A stretch of DNA of 64,000 bases from contig CM060109.1 of NCBI GenBank assembly GCA_030522415.1, positions 29,013,892-29,077,891 of the forward strand, given 5' to 3'. The notes under the pieces were generated by a model that saw only the letters and a list, made by a program, of their open reading frames with translations, did no database searches and was not told the origin of the DNA. The position numbers were made by a program, and so were the translations under genes. The stretch comes from Channallabes apus. Taxonomy: Eukaryota > Chordata > Actinopteri > Siluriformes > Clariidae. Of this stretch, positions 60,643 through 64,000 are shown in pieces (within the stretch, counting starts at the first letter, position 1; each line of letters begins with the position of its first letter).

Positions 60643-61033
60643 AAAAGCAATATTTTTATTTGAAACTCTCGAGAAATCTTGTCAATGTTATGTAAATGTT
60701 ATAGATTACAGTAAAAAAAAATGTTCCTTTCATTTTACCAAAACACACACCTATAAAATTATATACATAATCACTTTCGTGGTGTTGTAATATTTATTTC
60801 ATTATCCTCAGAAAATTCAGGATACAGGTTTATAGTCTATTTTCTACTGATAAGGTGAGCCCTTTTTATCCATAACAATTACCAGTATAATTTATACCAA
60901 TCTTATTTTCCTTCACATGATTTATATTTTTATCCCGGCTTGCTGTGTTTTAATATTTTTCTTTTTTTTATGTCTGCACTATACAGTAAGTACTTAAACT
61001 TTAGTCTAATGTCCTTCTTTGTCTCAATTATAG

Positions 61034-61168
61034 GGCCAGCCTGGTCCTCTTGGCCCTCAGGGCCCTTCTGGACCCCAAGGACGTACAGGTGAACCTGGCC
61101 TGCAAGGATTTAAGGGAGAGAAGGGTGACTCAGGGGGAAAAGGCATTACAGGCCCTAAAGGATCTCAG
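61034..61168 (+). CDS. col4a4: col4a4-like exon 4: collagenous
   Basis: 45 codons, phase 0, AG acceptor and GTGGGT donor. Fifteen uninterrupted Gly-X-Y triplets beginning with a complete Gly codon ([10 protein letters not shown]) continue directly from KGAR in exon 3. Confidence 0.97.
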
Positions 61169-61317
61169 GTGGGTATAACTTTAGCCTGCTTAATATAATA
61201 TTATTCTAAAATTATTCAAACCTTTAATCATTTTTTAAATATTAATGTTTTTGGTGAAGTAAAATTGTGTTAGCTAACAAATAAGTTTATCCCACTGCAT
61301 ATTTTTTGTTTTTGTAG

Positions 61318-61362
61318 GGAATGATAGGAAGTCCAGGTTTTCCAGGAGCAGATGGTATTCCA
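61318..61362 (+). CDS. col4a4: col4a4-like exon 5: collagenous
   Basis: 15 codons (five triplets), reading GMIGSPGFPGADGIP. The FPGxDGIPGHPG motif it begins is shared by alpha2, alpha4 and alpha6 chains. Acceptor TTTGTAG, donor GTAAGT. Confidence 0.95.
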
Positions 61363-61523
61363 GTAAGTCATACGCACATACAAACACACAAACACAGACA
61401 TTTTTGGGTGATTGTCACATTTAAACCTCCCCGATTACTTTACCACATGTTACATTCTAAACAATATGTCTTACATTACAGATGTGTATCACATTTTGAC
61501 CTTCTAACCTCTGATCTATGCAG

Positions 61524-61640
61524 GGTCACCCAGGGCAGCAAGGTTCTCGAGGAAAACCTGGTGCTGATGGCTGTAATGGAACTCGGGGAGATCCTGGAAA
61601 CCCTGGTCTCGATGGATTTAGTGGTTTTCCTGGAGAAAAT
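61524..61640 (+). CDS. col4a4: col4a4-like exon 6: collagenous, with Cys and N-glycosylation sequon
   Basis: 39 codons. GHPGQQG opens it, and DGCNGTRGD gives a lone Cys (precursor residue 134) followed by an Asn-Gly-Thr sequon (Asn135), the conserved glycosylation site of the 7S region. Ends with GEN before an unusual but valid GT donor (GTACAC). Confidence 0.95.
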
Positions 61641-61780
61641 GTACACAGATTGAATTAATTTTGGCTAGAACAAGCAGTGTCCGATGTCAATTATTGATGA
61701 CAAAATTTTATTTTGTATTTGACAACCTTATATAATCGTCTCTGTCTCTATCCCTATTTCTCTTTTCAATTTCTCCACAG

Positions 61781-61849
61781 GGAAGGCCAGGCAGGAAGGG
61801 TGAGAAAGGGGATCCCCTGGAGATTAGCGTTTACATGGAGAGATTTCGG
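61781..61849 (+). CDS. col4a4: col4a4-like exon 7: collagenous, first interruption
   Basis: 23 codons. After GRPGRKGEKGDP comes a break in the Gly-X-Y pattern (LEISVYMERFR). All human alpha2/4/6 chains have an interruption at this point; its length here equals that in alpha4 and alpha6 and is one residue shorter than in alpha2. Confidence 0.94.
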
Positions 61850-62079
61850 GTGAGAGTTATCTGTATACGGCAGTATGATATGATTTTTGAATCCAGTCAA
61901 AGACAGGAGAAATGTTTAAGAATACTGTAAAGAGTACTAATATATTGTACAGTATATCACTGCAGTACATACTGAAATATGATTAGACAAGCTGTAATTG
62001 ATTTGACAAGCTGCTCTAAATACTGCTATATTAGTATTTGCAATAAAATGTTTTGTTATCTTCCTTCTGTATGATTTAG

Positions 62080-62115
62080 GGTGATCGAGGAGTTTCAGGA
62101 TTTATAGGACCTATG
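62080..62115 (+). CDS. col4a4: col4a4-like exon 8: collagenous
   Basis: 12 codons, GDRGVSGFIGPM. Acceptor ATTTAG, donor GTATGT. GDRG immediately after the interruption is alpha4-like. Confidence 0.93.
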
Positions 62116-62229
62116 GTATGTTCAACATCACCTAATCTTTTCTAAAGGTTCTATTCAGAGGTGCTGTTCAGAGTTATTGTTAAATGCTTCTTCGTATATA
62201 GATTTTGTTTGTTTGTTTGTTAACCTAAG

Positions 62230-62283
62230 GGCCCTCCTGGAAGCAGAGGATATCCAGGCCGACCAGGTGTAACTGGTGCCCAG
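62230..62283 (+). CDS. col4a4: col4a4-like exon 9: collagenous
   Basis: 18 codons, six perfect triplets beginning GPPGSRGYPG. Donor GTACGT. Confidence 0.94.
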
Positions 62284-62378
62284 GTACGTTTTAGTATAAA
62301 TTATTTCATTTACACTCTCAGACACTGCACATGTATTTTATCCAAGTTGTCCATTTGTTATACTCCTCTCCACTCTAG

Positions 62379-62414
62379 GGTGAAAAGGGTTATAGGGGAC
62401 CTCCAGGACCAAAG
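62379..62414 (+). CDS. col4a4: col4a4-like exon 10: collagenous
   Basis: 12 codons, GEKGYRGPPGPK. Acceptor CTCTAG, donor GTAGCC. Confidence 0.92.
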
Positions 62415-62503
62415 GTAGCCTATAGACACTGAAAGATTCTGATTCATAACTTGCTTTAACTTCTGTAAGATATCAGTACTGATTCTTGGTTATATTTATG
62501 CAG

Positions 62504-62545
62504 GGCAATCCAATTACAGTCTACAAGGGAGAAAAAGGAGAGCAG
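62504..62545 (+). CDS. col4a4: col4a4-like exon 11: short interruption then triplets
   Basis: 14 codons: GNPITVYKGEKGEQ. The Gly pattern slips at ITVYK. Human alpha4 has a similar KGNP-interruption-VKG here, where alpha2 and alpha6 have GLGFxG. Confidence 0.92.
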
Positions 62546-62652
62546 GTAATATGAATGTATCACCCCTGCCTATACCGTAAGGGTATGATGTGGATCAGGA
62601 AGTTAAGTGATTATTTTAACCACTGAAACTGCAATACTTATTTTAACCACAG

Positions 62653-62715
62653 GGGGAAGTTGGAGAACCAGGGCCAGCAGGAAAGATAACCGACGAGCTA
62701 AAAGATCTCATTGTG
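62653..62715 (+). CDS. col4a4: col4a4-like exon 12: collagenous with an acidic interruption
   Basis: 21 codons. GEVGEPGPAG is followed by the non-collagenous KITDELKDLIV, which runs into exon 13. Donor GTCAGT. Confidence 0.92.
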
Positions 62716-62830
62716 GTCAGTTATTTGTCTAAAAATAATTTTAAAATACCGTTTATTACTATAAAAACCTGTGGTTTATTGTGTGTTATATAGCTATGTG
62801 TTGAATAATTACTCATTTGTTCATTCAAAG

Positions 62831-62884
62831 GATTCAAAGGGTCCTAATGGTGAGAAAGGGGAGAAAGGTTTACCAGGAGATTTG
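62831..62884 (+). CDS. col4a4: col4a4-like exon 13: end of the interruption, then triplets
   Basis: 18 codons. It is the only downstream exon that does not start with Gly (DSKGPNGEKGEKGLPGDL), because the interruption spans the splice. Acceptor TTCAAAG is weak, but the frame, the Gly-X-Y pattern and the GTAAGT donor support it. Confidence 0.9.
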
Positions 62885-64000
62885 GTAAGTCACATCAGAG
62901 TGTCATTATTGATGAGCTCACTTGGACATTCCTTTTCTCTAGTTCTCTAAACGGAAACAAATCCCAAAAAGTCATGCAGTGGTCTTACTTGTCATGCTTA
63001 TGTCTGGTACTCCCGAACCACTACGATCCTCACGCCTTATCTTCTTCACTGATCGGCCATCTATCACCTATCCCTGACTTTGTTTCTAACTGTTTTATGT
63101 AGTGTAGTCTCAATTACTATCAATTATCATTAAAATAATATCTTTCACAAACTTAAAACATATTTAATTTTCATATTTTGCATAACCATCATTACATTTC
63201 TGTATTTCTATAAATTTGTACTTGTAAGGTCATCTGAGCTAAAATATTTTTTGTTTTGCTGTCATTGTTCTGTGCTTTTGTAGAAAATATATTTTAAGAT
63301 TTGTAAAATAAGAGTAAAATAAGAATGGTGGGACTCATATGTGGATTTATGCATATAAAGTAATTATGTATTTAGTATATGTATGTGAATGCTTTCCTTT
63401 TAGTATAGCTGGCACATTGTAGTTACTTTTATAAGCAATTGAATAGGTTTAAGTGTATGATAATCAGTTCATAGATGTATATAAATACTAAAAAGTAACA
63501 CATTGATATATTCTATAGTCCATTTTTATTAATACAGTATTATTCAGTATCACCAAGTGTCTTTAGTGTTTCAAATATCAGTAGTTTTAAAGCATAGTAA
63601 CAAGCTTATTAATGATAAGCTTCAAAATAATTTATATACTTAGCCTTGACCTTATAAGCAGTACTATTAAAACCACTCAGGTTTTAGTTTCCCCTTTATG
63701 TCACCAAAACAGCACTGACTCCTTGGGCCATGTCTCCACAAGACCTCTGAATGTGTGCGGTGGTACCTTGTAGTACAACATTAGTAGTACATCTTGTAAA
63801 TGCTATAAGTTGCAAGACAGAACATCCTATGGATGCGCAACTAAATTGAATCTGGAGAATTTGGAGTTCAGATCAACAAACTTGACCTCTTTGCCTGCTA
63901 AACCCCATACACAGCAGATTGTAATTCACTGAATGTTCTGGTTCTGTGGGATCGGACCACACAAAGTTTTCGTCGCCCAGGCACAGGTGAGCCCTGGGTT
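62885..64000 (+). other. Intron 13 of the col4a4-like gene, open to the right
   Basis: It begins with the GTAAGT donor at 62885. I find no further Gly-X-Y exon, known repeat or other gene up to the window edge. The sequence is AT-rich, with a GC-richer last 300 bp. Confidence 0.6.

Larger units (their letters stand above)
32022..61033 (+). other. Intron 3 of the col4a4-like gene (29 kb)
   Basis: Donor GTAAGA at 32022; acceptor ATTATAG ending at 61033. It contains the hAT, Harbinger, Gypsy, LINE, SINE and Tc1 relics listed separately. Stretches where I recognise nothing beyond short AT-rich runs are 32022-34940, 37960-40100, 44400-45750, 46160-46910, 47920-49050, 49170-50620, 52015-55845 and 56000-57925. 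No second host gene is evident. Confidence 0.75.

Noticed and set aside
63960..64000. Possible exon near the right edge (CCCAGGCACAGGTGAGC)
   Set aside because: There is a donor-like GTGAGC, but no Gly-X-Y frame leads into it.

Overview
The window is teleost fish DNA, and a catfish-like or other otophysan genome is a reasonable guess. It is AT-rich, its genes are cut by introns, and it carries several Tc1-like transposons, a Ty3/Gypsy LTR retrotransposon, hAT, Harbinger and MITE copies, tRNA-derived SINEs of the Mermaid/DANA type, LINE 3' ends and long GT, GATA and TCTA microsatellites. The species guess is inference; the repeat content is read from the sequence.

Host genes: the window covers the head-to-head 5' ends of two type IV collagen genes. 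A minus-strand signal-peptide exon (1108-1197) faces a plus-strand gene whose first coding exon begins at 1915-1945, so about 0.7 kb of partly CpG-rich DNA lies between them as a shared promoter. The plus-strand gene is an even-numbered (alpha2/4/6 class) chain. It has a split signal peptide (1945-1982 and 2079-2130), the four-cysteine 7S exon (31941-32021), then ten collagenous exons packed into 61034-62884. Together they encode about 274 N-terminal residues. Spacing and interruptions fit col4a4 best, which would make the minus-strand partner col4a3; col4a2/col4a1 and col4a6/col4a5 remain possible.

Intron 2 (about 29.8 kb) and intron 3 (about 29 kb) are transposon graveyards. Left to right they hold: a decayed Tc1-like remnant with a SINE in it (2436-3475); a broken Tc1 with long inverted repeats (3581-5163); a deleted Tc1 (10837-12159); a nearly intact Tc1 (13956-15576); a 2.1-kb palindromic DNA transposon with a 29-bp minisatellite in its loop (17687-19768); SINEs at 27.3 and 27.6 kb; a hAT-like MITE (34941-35398); an internally deleted hAT element with perfect 8-bp target duplications lying inside a Harbinger relic (35524-37843); a Ty3/Gypsy element of the Tf1/sushi type (40104-44375); a LINE 3' end with a SINE inserted in it (50915-51805); MITEs; an old SINE and an old Tc1 remnant near 58-60 kb; and a LINE tail ending in a TCTA microsatellite (60041-60641).

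The most interesting signals are: (a) a strong excess of the 7-mer TAC(A/T)GTA, the scar expected after excision of Tc1-like elements with CAG ends, including two scars as 5-bp insertions inside another Tc1 transposase gene and one visible by comparing a tandem duplication; (b) an 11-nt self-priming signal in the Gypsy element whose primer-binding site overlaps the gag start codon; and (c) the nested palindrome plus minisatellite element at 17.7-19.8 kb.
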